From the NCBI GenBank assembly GCA_951812535.1, contig CATOSK010000011.1:1-64000 (forward strand): a stretch of 64,000 nt of DNA, in the 5' to 3' direction. This DNA is from an uncultured Dehalococcoidia bacterium. Its GTDB lineage: Bacteria; Chloroflexota; Dehalococcoidia; Lucifugimonadales; UBA3495. Below the pieces are notes generated by a model. The model saw only the letters and a program-made list of their open reading frames with translations. It was not told the DNA's origin and did not search any database. Below, piece by piece: positions 24,401-31,550 of the stretch. Made by a program: the position numbers and the translations under genes. The first letter of the stretch is position 1. Every line of letters starts with the position of its first letter.

Positions 24401-25320
24401 CGTTCCCGAACCTCATATACCTCCTCGACCAGTCCATTGAGCAGGTAGCCGCCCTGGATGAGTCCCCGGACGACAACTATGTCCGAAAGCACCTGCTGGA
24501 AGACCGCCAGCGCCGCGAGGAGGAAGAGAACGCTCCCGCTGATTCCCCACGGGCTCCCGCGCCTCCGGTATCCGGCTCGCTCTACCGCATATTTGGGAGC
24601 AAGCCCGGGACCTATGGCGCGGGCATCCTCCCCGTTCTGGACGAGCGCAACTGGGAGACGGTGCAGGACCTGGCCGAGGTCTACACCGCCTGGGGCGGCT
24701 ACGCCTACACCCAGCAGGACTTCGGCGTCAATGCCCGGGAGCAGTTCCGCCTCCGCTTCAGCCAGATCGTCATCGCCGCCAAGAACCAGGACAACCGGGA
24801 ACACGATGTCTTCGACAGTGACGATTACATGCAGTATCATGGCGGCATGATCGCCACCGTCCGCGCCCTGACGGGGCGCAACCCCCGCCAGTTTTTCGGA
24901 GACAGTTCCGATCCTTCCCGCTCCCGCGTCCGTGACCTGCAGGACGAGGCCCGCCGGGTCTTCCGCAGCCGGGTGGTCAACCCCAAGTGGATCGATTCCA
25001 TGAAGCGCCACGGCTACAAGGGAGCTTTCGAGCTGTCCGCCACCGTGGACTACATGTTCGGCTACGACGCCACCGCCCAGGTCATCGAGGACTGGATGTA
25101 CCAGGACGTCACCGAGGAGTACGTCCTGAACCCGGAGATGCAGCAGTTCTTCCAGGAGAGCAACCCGTGGGCCCTGCGCGGCATCGTCGAACGGTTGCTG
25201 GAAGCCGTGGAGCGCGGCCTGTGGGAAGACCCGCCGCCGGAGATGCTGGAGCAACTGCGCCAGCTTTACCTTGATTTGGAAGCCGACCTTGAAGCCCGCC
25301 AGGAGGGACGGCCGGGTTAA
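21457..25320 (+). CDS. cobN: Cobaltochelatase large subunit CobN
   Basis: The ORF track begins at 21262, inside cbiE in another frame. The probable start is the TTG at 21457 after a GAGGAC site, giving 1287 residues, normal for CobN/ChlH. Family markers are SIYHSPDLTPTHHYIAYYRW, MVHVGKHGTLEWLPGKG, IINNPGEGTQAKRR and the C-terminal KWIDSMKRHGYKGAFELSATVDYMFGYDAT. CobN binds hydrogenobyrinic acid a,c-diamide and, with an AAA+ ATPase complex, inserts cobalt (aerobic B12 route). The ChlI-ChlD fusion at 27006 is the likely ATPase partner. It follows cbiE by 28 bp. Confidence 0.93.
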   Translation: MTTPTRTGQQKIVFVTTADTDILTAERSVADLDLSDFPTIAAFNPVALVDDQSRADLLDAVDNAGVVVLRLLGGKRSMPEVYDDLVSRCHSQGVPLIACPGHQEWDEDLVTACTVSVAELETTFSYLMRGGVANFQNLFLFLSDTYLGSEYGHEAPEPVPWEGVYHPDVDRGLDVDTYIARQFRPGLPAVGVLFYRAHWMSGNLQFIDELVRGLEAQEVNVLPVFSFSLKHNPEEEGEHSRTLTEFMLDDNGSPRVDCIVNTMGLAMSDISQDGPTIATGWSVDLLDRMDVPVIQGIVSTGTHEEWEESSLGLGPIDTAMNIALPEFDGRIISVPISFKQETAAARNGSMVTNRLQRYVAQPDRIDLVARLAAKWANLRRKSNAEKRVAIIMSNYPTKDARIGNAVGLDTPASVVNLLNALDRAGYQVEDIPEDGDELVHRIIERCSNDRDSLTEEQLRLAAGHVSAGQYAGWYSGFPESVRQELLDSWGPAPGNVYRTGDQLAIAGLQLGNVFVGLQPPRGFGEHPISIYHSPDLTPTHHYIAYYRWIRDVFQADAMVHVGKHGTLEWLPGKGIGLSAACYPEVALQDLPLFYPFIINNPGEGTQAKRRTHATIIDHLIPPMTTADSYGDIAKLEQLMDEHYQCQTLDPGKLPMLESQIWGMVQQAELHRDLGVDAQPDDFAEFMLEIDGYLCEIKDAQIKDGLHTLGEPPTQEQLVGLMSALTRLDIGGIASLRRAIAEALGLDYRQLLDEPSTPVNGNMPAILRDLDPDTPLRSAGDVLERLEVLCRSCLSQMQDHGFSPEQVAGVVARVVGQPDGPTEEMLRFATESIYPALMRTTDEIDNLLRGLEGRFVPPGPSGAPTRGMANVLPTGRNFYSVDPKTLPSPAAWEVGRALGDALLEKYLEEEGAYPEMVGIVVWGTSAMRTHGDDIAQIMYLLGVRPVWQQESRRVSGIEVIPVSELGRPRIDVTVRISGFFRDAFPNLIYLLDQSIEQVAALDESPDDNYVRKHLLEDRQRREEEENAPADSPRAPAPPVSGSLYRIFGSKPGTYGAGILPVLDERNWETVQDLAEVYTAWGGYAYTQQDFGVNAREQFRLRFSQIVIAAKNQDNREHDVFDSDDYMQYHGGMIATVRALTGRNPRQFFGDSSDPSRSRVRDLQDEARRVFRSRVVNPKWIDSMKRHGYKGAFELSATVDYMFGYDATAQVIEDWMYQDVTEEYVLNPEMQQFFQESNPWALRGIVERLLEAVERGLWEDPPPEMLEQLRQLYLDLEADLEARQEGRPG

Positions 25321-25353
25321 TCCCGTCCAGTTCAGCCAGCAAGGAGGCCGCAA

Positions 25354-25761
25354 GTGGAAATAACCCTGGAATTGCTCAATGAGCTGACCACCAACGAGGA
25401 GATGATGTGGGTCGTTGGGGTCGGTGAAGTCGTCAGCGAAAACCACGCCCACGGCATCAAGCAGCCGGAGATTCACAACGGCTGGGCCACGATCGAGGCC
25501 GACAACTGGCATTTCCACCTCAAGATGGAAAATGTTGATGGCATCCAGTTCGTCGAGGCCAACAGCCACGGGAACATGAAGTCCTACTACGTCCGGTTCT
25601 CCCGCAACTGGGAGGAAACGCTGGTCCGTTGCTACTTCCCCAACCCCCAGTTGGATGAGAATGAGAAACGGACCGAGTTCCAGCCGGAAAAGCTGAAGGC
25701 TTTCGAGGCAATGCGGGACCGCTATGTCGGCCGCGACGGTATCGTGTTCGTAGAACGGTAA
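25354..25761 (+). CDS. HutX/ChuX-like protein inside the cobalamin operon
   Basis: 135 residues, GTG start after AAGGAGG. The segment HNGWATIEADNWHFHLKMENVDGIQFVEA, then YYVRFSRNWEETLVRCYFPNPQLDE and EFQPEKLKAFEAMRDRY, resembles the one-domain heme-handling HutX/ChuX fold (F/W-HxHLK, a strand ending in the F-Q/V-E motif, and the closing K-x-x-x-F-E helix). I infer this from pattern similarity only. It sits between cobN and cbtB under the B12 riboswitch, so corrinoid, tetrapyrrole or cobalt handling is a better guess than heme use. There is no signal peptide or membrane segment. I cannot name its function. Confidence 0.7.
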   Translation: MEITLELLNELTTNEEMMWVVGVGEVVSENHAHGIKQPEIHNGWATIEADNWHFHLKMENVDGIQFVEANSHGNMKSYYVRFSRNWEETLVRCYFPNPQLDENEKRTEFQPEKLKAFEAMRDRYVGRDGIVFVER

Positions 25762-25888
25762 CCGCCGCCACAAATTCGGGTATTCTTCACCGGCACGGCC
25801 TGGTCTGGTACAATCGGCACCACCGTCCGGGAATACTAAAGGGCAAGACAATCTGGCCAGGCAGGCCAAAGAGGAAAGGGAGGGATCC

Positions 25889-26089
25889 ATGACTACTTTG
25901 ATGAATGCTCTTCGCTCGCGGGAGACCCCGGTCTGGGCGCCCTGGGTCGTCCTGGGCGCCGGCGTCCTGTACATGGTCGGCTACGTCGACGGCGCGGTTC
26001 ACGGTGCGGCCCTCGGCTCGCCCGCCATCCTGGGCGCGGTCCACGAGGTCTTCCACCACGCCCGCCACGTCGCCTTCATGTGCCACTAG
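25889..26089 (+). CDS. cbtB: Cobalt transporter accessory subunit CbtB
   Basis: 66 residues, ATG after AAAGGGAGGGATCC. One membrane helix (VWAPWVVLGAGVLYMVGYVDG) is followed by a His-rich C-terminus, HEVFHHARHVAFMCH, as in CbtB proteins that flank CbtA. B12-riboswitch control of cbtAB is well known in other bacteria. It is thought to pair with CbtA for cobalt uptake. Confidence 0.85.
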   Translation: MTTLMNALRSRETPVWAPWVVLGAGVLYMVGYVDGAVHGAALGSPAILGAVHEVFHHARHVAFMCH

Positions 26090-26108
26090 GCACCTGCTGA
26101 CGCATCCT

Positions 26109-26133
26109 GGGGCGGCTGACGCCGCCCCTAACC
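26109..26133 (+). terminator. GC hairpin between cbtB and cbtA (attenuator-like)
   Basis: A perfect 8-bp stem ggggcggc / gccgcccc with a TGAC tetraloop. The following sequence (taacccctttg) has only a weak T run, so it may set relative expression or mRNA stability rather than end transcription. Confidence 0.5.
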
Positions 26134-26222
26134 CCTTTGTAATCCAGCTGTGAACTGAGGAGGCATCGCCCCCCTTGGTTCAGCTCGCCCTGAAATATCA
26201 GTCTCGGAAAGGTGGTGCAGGC

Positions 26223-26996
26223 ATGACAAGCGTGCTTCCGGTTTCGCTGGTAATGGGTGTGGTCGTGGGATTGCTCGTCGGCGCCTACTTCAATGTTTTC
26301 AATGTCCCGGTCATGGAATGGGCCATTTCCCTAGAAGAGGCTGCGGCAGCCGCTGAAGCCCCCGCCGGTGAGGCTGAGGACGGAGGCGGTATCGCCGTTT
26401 CCCTTGGAGTACAGCGTGTGGGAATGGCCGCTGGATTGGCCGTCCTGGGAGTCCTATTTGGCGCTGTATTCACCGGCCTTTACCACCTGGTCAGACTCGC
26501 CTCTCCGGGTTGGAACATGTGGGCCTGGTCCTCCATCGCCGGGTTCCTGGGATTCTGGGCCATATCCCTGTTTGCCCAGTTGAAATACCCCTTGAATCCG
26601 CCGGGGATTGGAGAAGGCACGTCCCTGCTCGCCCGGCAGGGATTCCAGTTCCTGTTCATTGCCGTGTCCATTCTGGCGGTGGTTGGAGTCTGTTTCGCCG
26701 TGCGCAAGGTGGTCCAGTCCCAGCCCCACGGGGTCGGCCGCTGGCTCGGGCTGTCTGGAATCGCCGCCGCCTACGCCGTCGTCGCCATTGCGGCGTTCCT
26801 CCTCATCCCGGGAAACCCCGACGCCATCCCGGAGTGGGTGCCGGAGGGCCTGGTCATAATGTTCCGGTCCTTCAGCATCATCGGCCACTTCCTGCTCTGG
26901 ATGGGCATCGCCCTGGGAGTCGCCGGGTACATTCGCTACAAGGAAAAAGGCATCTGCGCCAATCCGGCGGCCGCCGAGCGGGTTTCGGTCGGCTAG
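26223..26996 (+). CDS. cbtA: Cobalt transporter CbtA
   Basis: The ATG at 26223 follows a GGAAAGGTGGTGC site, so the longer ORF start at 26175 is not needed; the product has 257 residues. About five membrane helices are visible (VSLVMGVVVGLLVGAYF, VGMAAGLAVLGVLFGAVFTGLYH, MWAWSSIAGFLGFWAISLF, FLFIAVSILAVVGVCFAV, WLGLSGIAAAYAVVAIAAFLLI), with the family NPPG segment in YPLNPPGIGEG. It is the membrane component for cobalt entry, paired with CbtB. The gene ends ten bases before the TTG of the chelatase ATPase gene. Confidence 0.85.
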   Translation: MTSVLPVSLVMGVVVGLLVGAYFNVFNVPVMEWAISLEEAAAAAEAPAGEAEDGGGIAVSLGVQRVGMAAGLAVLGVLFGAVFTGLYHLVRLASPGWNMWAWSSIAGFLGFWAISLFAQLKYPLNPPGIGEGTSLLARQGFQFLFIAVSILAVVGVCFAVRKVVQSQPHGVGRWLGLSGIAAAYAVVAIAAFLLIPGNPDAIPEWVPEGLVIMFRSFSIIGHFLLWMGIALGVAGYIRYKEKGICANPAAAERVSVG

Positions 26997-27005
26997 GAGT
27001 CATTG

Positions 27006-29111
27006 TTGACCACCCAAACCGAGACCCAGAAGGAACCCTGGTTCCCCTTCACCGCCATCGTTGGGCAGGAAGCCATGAAACGGGCGCTCCTGCTCAACAC
27101 CATCAACCCCAAGATCGGCGGCGTCCTCATACGGGGCAAGAAGGGCACCGCCAAGTCCACCGCCGTCCGATCCCTGGCCGCCCTGCTTCCCGAGGTTTCG
27201 GTGGTACAGGGCTGCCCTTACAGCTGCCCCCCGGAGCAGCGGCAGGGACTGTGCCAGCGCTGCGACCCTCCCCAGATGGCGTTCCAGCCGGTCAGCCACC
27301 AGGTCCGCATTGTGGACCTTCCCGTGGGCGCCACCGAGGACCGCCTGGTCGGGTCGCTGGATATTGAGTCCGCCATCAAGACCGGGGCCAAGAGCTTTGA
27401 ACCCGGCCTGATCGCCGCCGCCCACCGCGGCATCCTCTACATCGACGAGGTCAACCTGCTCAACGACCATCTCGTTGACGTCCTCCTCGATGCCGCGGCC
27501 ATGGGCCGCAACTATGTTGAGCGCGAGGGCATCTCCGTCAGCCACGCCGCCGAGTTCATCCTGGTGGGCACCATGAACCCGGAGGAAGGCGACCTGCGCC
27601 CCCAGCTCCTGGACCGCTTCGGACTGGCCGTGGAGGTGGACGGCTCCCTGGAACCGGAAGGCCGCCGCGAGGTCGTCCGCCGCCGCATCGCCTTTGAGGC
27701 CCAGCCGCATGACTTCATATCCGGCTGGGACGATGCGGAGGCCGCCGAACGGGAACGGCTCCTCCGCAGCCGGGAACTGCTCCCCCAAGTGACCGTTGGC
27801 GATGAGATTCTCGACCTCATCACCGACATCTGCGCCGAGTACCAGGTCGACGGGCTGCGCGGCGACATCGTCATGTACAAGACCGCCAGCACCATCGCCG
27901 CCTACGAGGGCCGCACCGAAGTCAACGTCGAGGACGTGCGGGAAGCCGCCCAGATGGCCCTGCTGCACCGCCAGCGCCGTCTCCCCTTCCAGCAGCCTCA
28001 CCTCGTCACCGAGCAGCTCGACGCCATGATCGACGAGCACCAGAACCGGGACCGGGAACCCCAGGACCAGCCCCAGGACTCCAACGACCGCAACGAGTCT
28101 GACGGCGACCCCCCGGACTTAGAACCCAACGAAGAACCCCCCGCCGAGGACAACTCCGGCGACTCCGGGCCCGGGGACCAGTGGTTTGAGACCGGCGACC
28201 CCTACTCCGTAGAGTCCCTCCAGCTTGAGCCCACCGACCGCCGCGCCCGGCAGAGCACCGGACGGCGCGCCGTTACCATCAGCAGTTCCTCCGTGGGACG
28301 CTACGTCCGCTCTGCCGTCCCCCAGGGGCCGGTGTCGGACCTTGCATTGGACGCTACCCTCCGGGCCGCCGCTCCCCACCAGCATCGCCGCCGTTCCGAA
28401 ACCCCGGAGGGATCAGGCAACGCTCTCCTGATAGAAACCTGGGATGTCCGCGAGAAGGTCCGCGAGACCCGCACCGGCAGCCTCATCCTCTTCGTCGTCG
28501 ACGCCAGCGGCTCAATGGGCGCCCAGCGCCGGATGGTTGCCGTCAAGGGCGCTATCCTTTCCCTGCTCCTGGATGCCTACCAGCGCCGCGACAGGGTCGC
28601 GCTGATCAGCTTCCGAGGCACCCACGCCGACCTTTTGCTTCCCCCGACCAACAGCGTCGATCTGGCCCAGGTCTACCTACAGGATATGCCCACCGGGGGG
28701 CGCACTCCTCTTTCCCGCGGACTCTATCTGGCCCTTGAGGTCCTGGAAACCGAGCGCCTCAAGGACCGGGAGGTGCTGCCCCTCGTGGTGGTGCTGTCCG
28801 ACGGCCGCGCCAACGTCTCCATGGACTATTCGTCCTCGGCCGCCGCTGCCGTCGCCGAGGCGCAGGGCGTGGCTTCCCTGTTCGAGGACAAGAAGTTTTC
28901 TTCCGTGGTAGTGGACACCGAGCTGGGCTTCCTCAAGCTGGGCATGGCGCAAAACCTGGCCGAGGGCATGGGAGCCCGCTGCATCAAGCTCGACGACCTT
29001 CGAGCCGACCGCCTGGCCGATGCCGTCCGACGGCAGTTGCCCGATGGGGAAGAACCCGACCTGGACGCAGCCGAAGTCCAGTCCATGGTCCGCCGCCTCG
29101 GCTTCTCCTGA
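27006..29111 (+). CDS. ChlI-ChlD fusion ATPase, putative cobaltochelatase partner of CobN
   Basis: The TTG at 27006, six bases after AGGAG, is preferred to the TTG at 27003; both give LTTQTETQ, echoing the TTG start of cobN. About 701 residues: AAA+ domain with Walker A GKKGTAKST, a four-cysteine insert CPYSCPPEQRQGLCQRC, Walker B ILYIDEVNLL and VGTMNPEEGDLRPQLLDRFG; an acidic/Pro-rich linker (about 345-395); and a C-terminal von Willebrand A domain with the MIDAS motif DASGSMG (about 500). Single-chain ChlI-ChlD proteins beside CobN are taken to replace CobS/CobT in ATP-driven cobalt insertion. It is the last gene of the B12 operon. Confidence 0.9.
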   Translation: MTTQTETQKEPWFPFTAIVGQEAMKRALLLNTINPKIGGVLIRGKKGTAKSTAVRSLAALLPEVSVVQGCPYSCPPEQRQGLCQRCDPPQMAFQPVSHQVRIVDLPVGATEDRLVGSLDIESAIKTGAKSFEPGLIAAAHRGILYIDEVNLLNDHLVDVLLDAAAMGRNYVEREGISVSHAAEFILVGTMNPEEGDLRPQLLDRFGLAVEVDGSLEPEGRREVVRRRIAFEAQPHDFISGWDDAEAAERERLLRSRELLPQVTVGDEILDLITDICAEYQVDGLRGDIVMYKTASTIAAYEGRTEVNVEDVREAAQMALLHRQRRLPFQQPHLVTEQLDAMIDEHQNRDREPQDQPQDSNDRNESDGDPPDLEPNEEPPAEDNSGDSGPGDQWFETGDPYSVESLQLEPTDRRARQSTGRRAVTISSSSVGRYVRSAVPQGPVSDLALDATLRAAAPHQHRRRSETPEGSGNALLIETWDVREKVRETRTGSLILFVVDASGSMGAQRRMVAVKGAILSLLLDAYQRRDRVALISFRGTHADLLLPPTNSVDLAQVYLQDMPTGGRTPLSRGLYLALEVLETERLKDREVLPLVVVLSDGRANVSMDYSSSAAAAVAEAQGVASLFEDKKFSSVVVDTELGFLKLGMAQNLAEGMGARCIKLDDLRADRLADAVRRQLPDGEEPDLDAAEVQSMVRRLGFS

Positions 29112-29274
29112 CTCCCAACCCCGTCGTCGGCACCGGGGATTCGCGTCGCCAAAGGAGCAGCGGCGCAATTTGGGCGGTTTTGTTCCCGGGGCTCTCTTCC
29201 TTCTCTCCCGGCCGCTGCGGCAGTGCTGTTCCAAGGGATGAGCAGGGGGGATTTTTCGCATCCTTCATGTCTCA

Positions 29275-30744
29275 CTAATCTTCGTCTGCTCCGGCACCCG
29301 CTATTGCGGAGGAGCAGATGGTCCGGGTTGATGTGGTCTGCTGGTCCAGGGGCAGGCGAATGGTGACGGTGACGCCCATTCCGGGCCCCGCGCTCTCAAC
29401 CGCGATTGCGCCGCCGTGGGCTTCGACTATGGTCCGGGTGATGGCCAGGCCCAGGCCGGTGCCGCCTATCCCCAGGCTGCGGGACCGGTCGGTACGGTAG
29501 AACCGGTCGAAGACGTGGGGAAGGTCGGCGGCGTCGATGCCGATCCCGTCGTCGGCGATCGAGACAGACGCCGTCCTATCGCCATTCAAGCCCGCCTTGA
29601 TCATGACCCTTCCTCCGGCCCCGGTGCAGTGAATGGCGTTGCCAATGACGTTTCCCAGCGCCTGGCTCATCCGCATCCGGTCCACGGCCAGGTCCGGCAG
29701 GCCGCCGGAGGCTTCCAGCGACAGTTCGACCTGCCGGGCCTGGGATTGGGGCTGCCACCGCTCCACCTCTTCCGCCAGCAGTTCGTAGAGCCGACTGGCC
29801 TCGAAGGACAGCCGCAACTCGCCGTGATCGGTCTCCGCCAGCCAGTTCAGGTCGGTCACCAGCCCGCGCAGCCGGCCCACTTCCTGGATGATGTGGTCCG
29901 AGGCACTCCCGGGGGCCTGGAGACCGTCGCGCAGCCCGGCCGCCTCCAGCTGTATCACGCTGAGGGGCGTGTTCAGTTCGTGGGAAACGTCGTTGATCAG
30001 CCGCCGGCGGAGCTCCCGCTGGGTCTCCAGGGCGGCGGTCATTTCATTGAATGCCGCGCTCATCCGTCCCAGCTCGTCCGAGGACCTGACCGGCAGCCGG
30101 GCCGTGTCTCCCTGGGCTATGGCCTGGGCAGCCTCCGTCAACGCCGTAACCGGCGCCGTTATCCGCCTGGACAACCAGGCGGCCAGCAGGATGGCGACAC
30201 CGGCCGTCAGCACTCCCCCGGCCAGGGTGATGTACAGGAGCGCGTTGAGGAACCCGTGCGATTCCGTCGCGAGGAGCTCACGGTTAACATCCACATAGAC
30301 GTGGCCCACGGGCTGGTTCCCGGCCAGGTCGAACACCGTCTCGCCATGCCCGCCCAGGTCCGGGGCGGAGGTCCCCGGGGAGAGTTCCGAGAAGTTGTCC
30401 TGCACGACACGGCCGCCGGCGTCGACGATGACGACCCGCACCGGGTCCTGGTGGAAACCCTCCAGGTGCTCTCCCTCGCCTCCCTCGGACCCCTCTCCCG
30501 GCGACCTTTGTCCGTAGATGTAACCGGCGTGGGACAGGGCCCGGTCCTGGGTTCCCCAACCACCGGCATTGGTGTACTCCAGGCCCAGGCTCCGGGCCAG
30601 CTGCGCCGCTTCGTCCCGGCCTATCCTCTCCACGAACACGCCCAGGCGGGCCTGGGTCGCGTAGTAGCCCACGCCGATGCTGGTGAGGACGGCAAGAAGT
30701 ACGACAACGATGGTGGCTCCCATGATTCGCCAGCGCAGCGACAT
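29275..30744 (-). CDS. Membrane sensor histidine kinase
   Basis: 489 residues. N-terminal helix (GATIVVVLLAVLTSIGVGYYA), an extracytoplasmic sensor of about 140 residues, second helix (LLYITLAGGVLTAGVAILLAAWL), HAMP linker (SRRITAPVTALTEAAQAIAQGD), H-box NDVSHELNTPLS with His255, N-box GNVIGNAIHC, G-boxes DDGIGI and GTGLGLAI. This is the BaeS/PhoR-like class. The N-box reads NAIH instead of NA-x-x-Y/H, which is still acceptable. Its TAATG start overlaps the stop of the response regulator, so the two are coupled. The signal is unknown; the adjacent Gly-rich lipoprotein may be a target or part of the envelope response. Confidence 0.92.
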   Translation of the reverse strand: MSLRWRIMGATIVVVLLAVLTSIGVGYYATQARLGVFVERIGRDEAAQLARSLGLEYTNAGGWGTQDRALSHAGYIYGQRSPGEGSEGGEGEHLEGFHQDPVRVVIVDAGGRVVQDNFSELSPGTSAPDLGGHGETVFDLAGNQPVGHVYVDVNRELLATESHGFLNALLYITLAGGVLTAGVAILLAAWLSRRITAPVTALTEAAQAIAQGDTARLPVRSSDELGRMSAAFNEMTAALETQRELRRRLINDVSHELNTPLSVIQLEAAGLRDGLQAPGSASDHIIQEVGRLRGLVTDLNWLAETDHGELRLSFEASRLYELLAEEVERWQPQSQARQVELSLEASGGLPDLAVDRMRMSQALGNVIGNAIHCTGAGGRVMIKAGLNGDRTASVSIADDGIGIDAADLPHVFDRFYRTDRSRSLGIGGTGLGLAITRTIVEAHGGAIAVESAGPGMGVTVTIRLPLDQQTTSTRTICSSAIAGAGADED

Positions 30745-31421
30745 TACTCCTCCTCCGCCACGAACCGGTAGCCGGCGCCGTAAACGGTCTGAATGGGCTG
30801 ACGGCCGTTCCGGTTGATCTGCCTTCGCAGGCGGGCGATCTGGCTGTCGATGGCGCGGTCCAGCCCGTCGAAGTCGTCGTTGAAGGCCAGGGAGATCAGC
30901 CGATCGCGGGTGAGCACCTGGTTGGGATGGCGCATCAGCGCGGACAGCAGGGCGATTTGCGCCTGGCTCAGGACCACGGGCTCTCCGTCAACCGTCACGC
31001 TCTGGGTGGACTCATCCAGCGTGATGTTGTCCCGGGTCAGGACCTGCTGGACCCTGCCCGTGGCCCGGCGAAGCACGGCCCCGGCGCGGGCAATGACTTC
31101 CCCCGGGTCGAAGGGCTTTACGATGTAATCGTCGGCCCCGCTGTCCAGTCCGATGATCCGGTCGGCGTGGGCCTCCCTGGCCGTCAGCATGATTATCGGA
31201 ACGTCCGACTCGCGGCGCAGGATTCGGCATAGCTCCACACCGTCGAGGCGGGGAAGCGTCAGGTCGAGGACAACCAGGTCCGGAACCAGCTCCCGGGCCA
31301 GTTCCAGGCCGGCTTCGCCGTCGTGAGCTACATCGGCGGAAAACCCGGCCCGCTCGAAGTAGACCTTGAGCCAGTTGGCGATCCTGGTGTCGTCTTCGAC
31401 TATCAATACTCTGCCGCTCAT
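30744..31421 (-). CDS. OmpR-family response regulator
   Basis: The ATG at 31421 after AGGGGACCGGCT begins MSGRVLIVEDDTRI; the 25 residues added by the track start look non-native. 225 residues: receiver domain with Asp53 in VVLDLTLPRLDG, Lys in IVKPFDPGE, and a winged-helix DNA-binding domain ending VYGAGYRFVAEEE. Phosphotransfer from the downstream kinase is expected. The lipoprotein gene at 31551-33074 lies directly upstream on the same strand. Confidence 0.93.
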   Translation of the reverse strand: MSGRVLIVEDDTRIANWLKVYFERAGFSADVAHDGEAGLELARELVPDLVVLDLTLPRLDGVELCRILRRESDVPIIMLTAREAHADRIIGLDSGADDYIVKPFDPGEVIARAGAVLRRATGRVQQVLTRDNITLDESTQSVTVDGEPVVLSQAQIALLSALMRHPNQVLTRDRLISLAFNDDFDGLDRAIDSQIARLRRQINRNGRQPIQTVYGAGYRFVAEEE

Positions 31422-31550
31422 AGCCGGTCCCCTGAAGGCTGTTGGTGACGCGGCGCCTGACAGAGGCGCCGCGTCCGTATTCCAGATGGCCCGCAACCGG
31501 ATTTTACTTCACCGGGTTTGGACAACGTTACTCAGCCGGGCCGCCTGGCC

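Noticed and set aside
22963-25974. 1003-residue minus-strand ORF opposite cobN
   Set aside because: Antisense shadow of the conserved cobN frame; its residues track cobN codon positions and no domain is recognisable.
31012-31230. Short minus-strand ORF in the response regulator region
   Set aside because: Shadow frame of the OmpR-type regulator; the conserved receiver motifs lie in the main frame.
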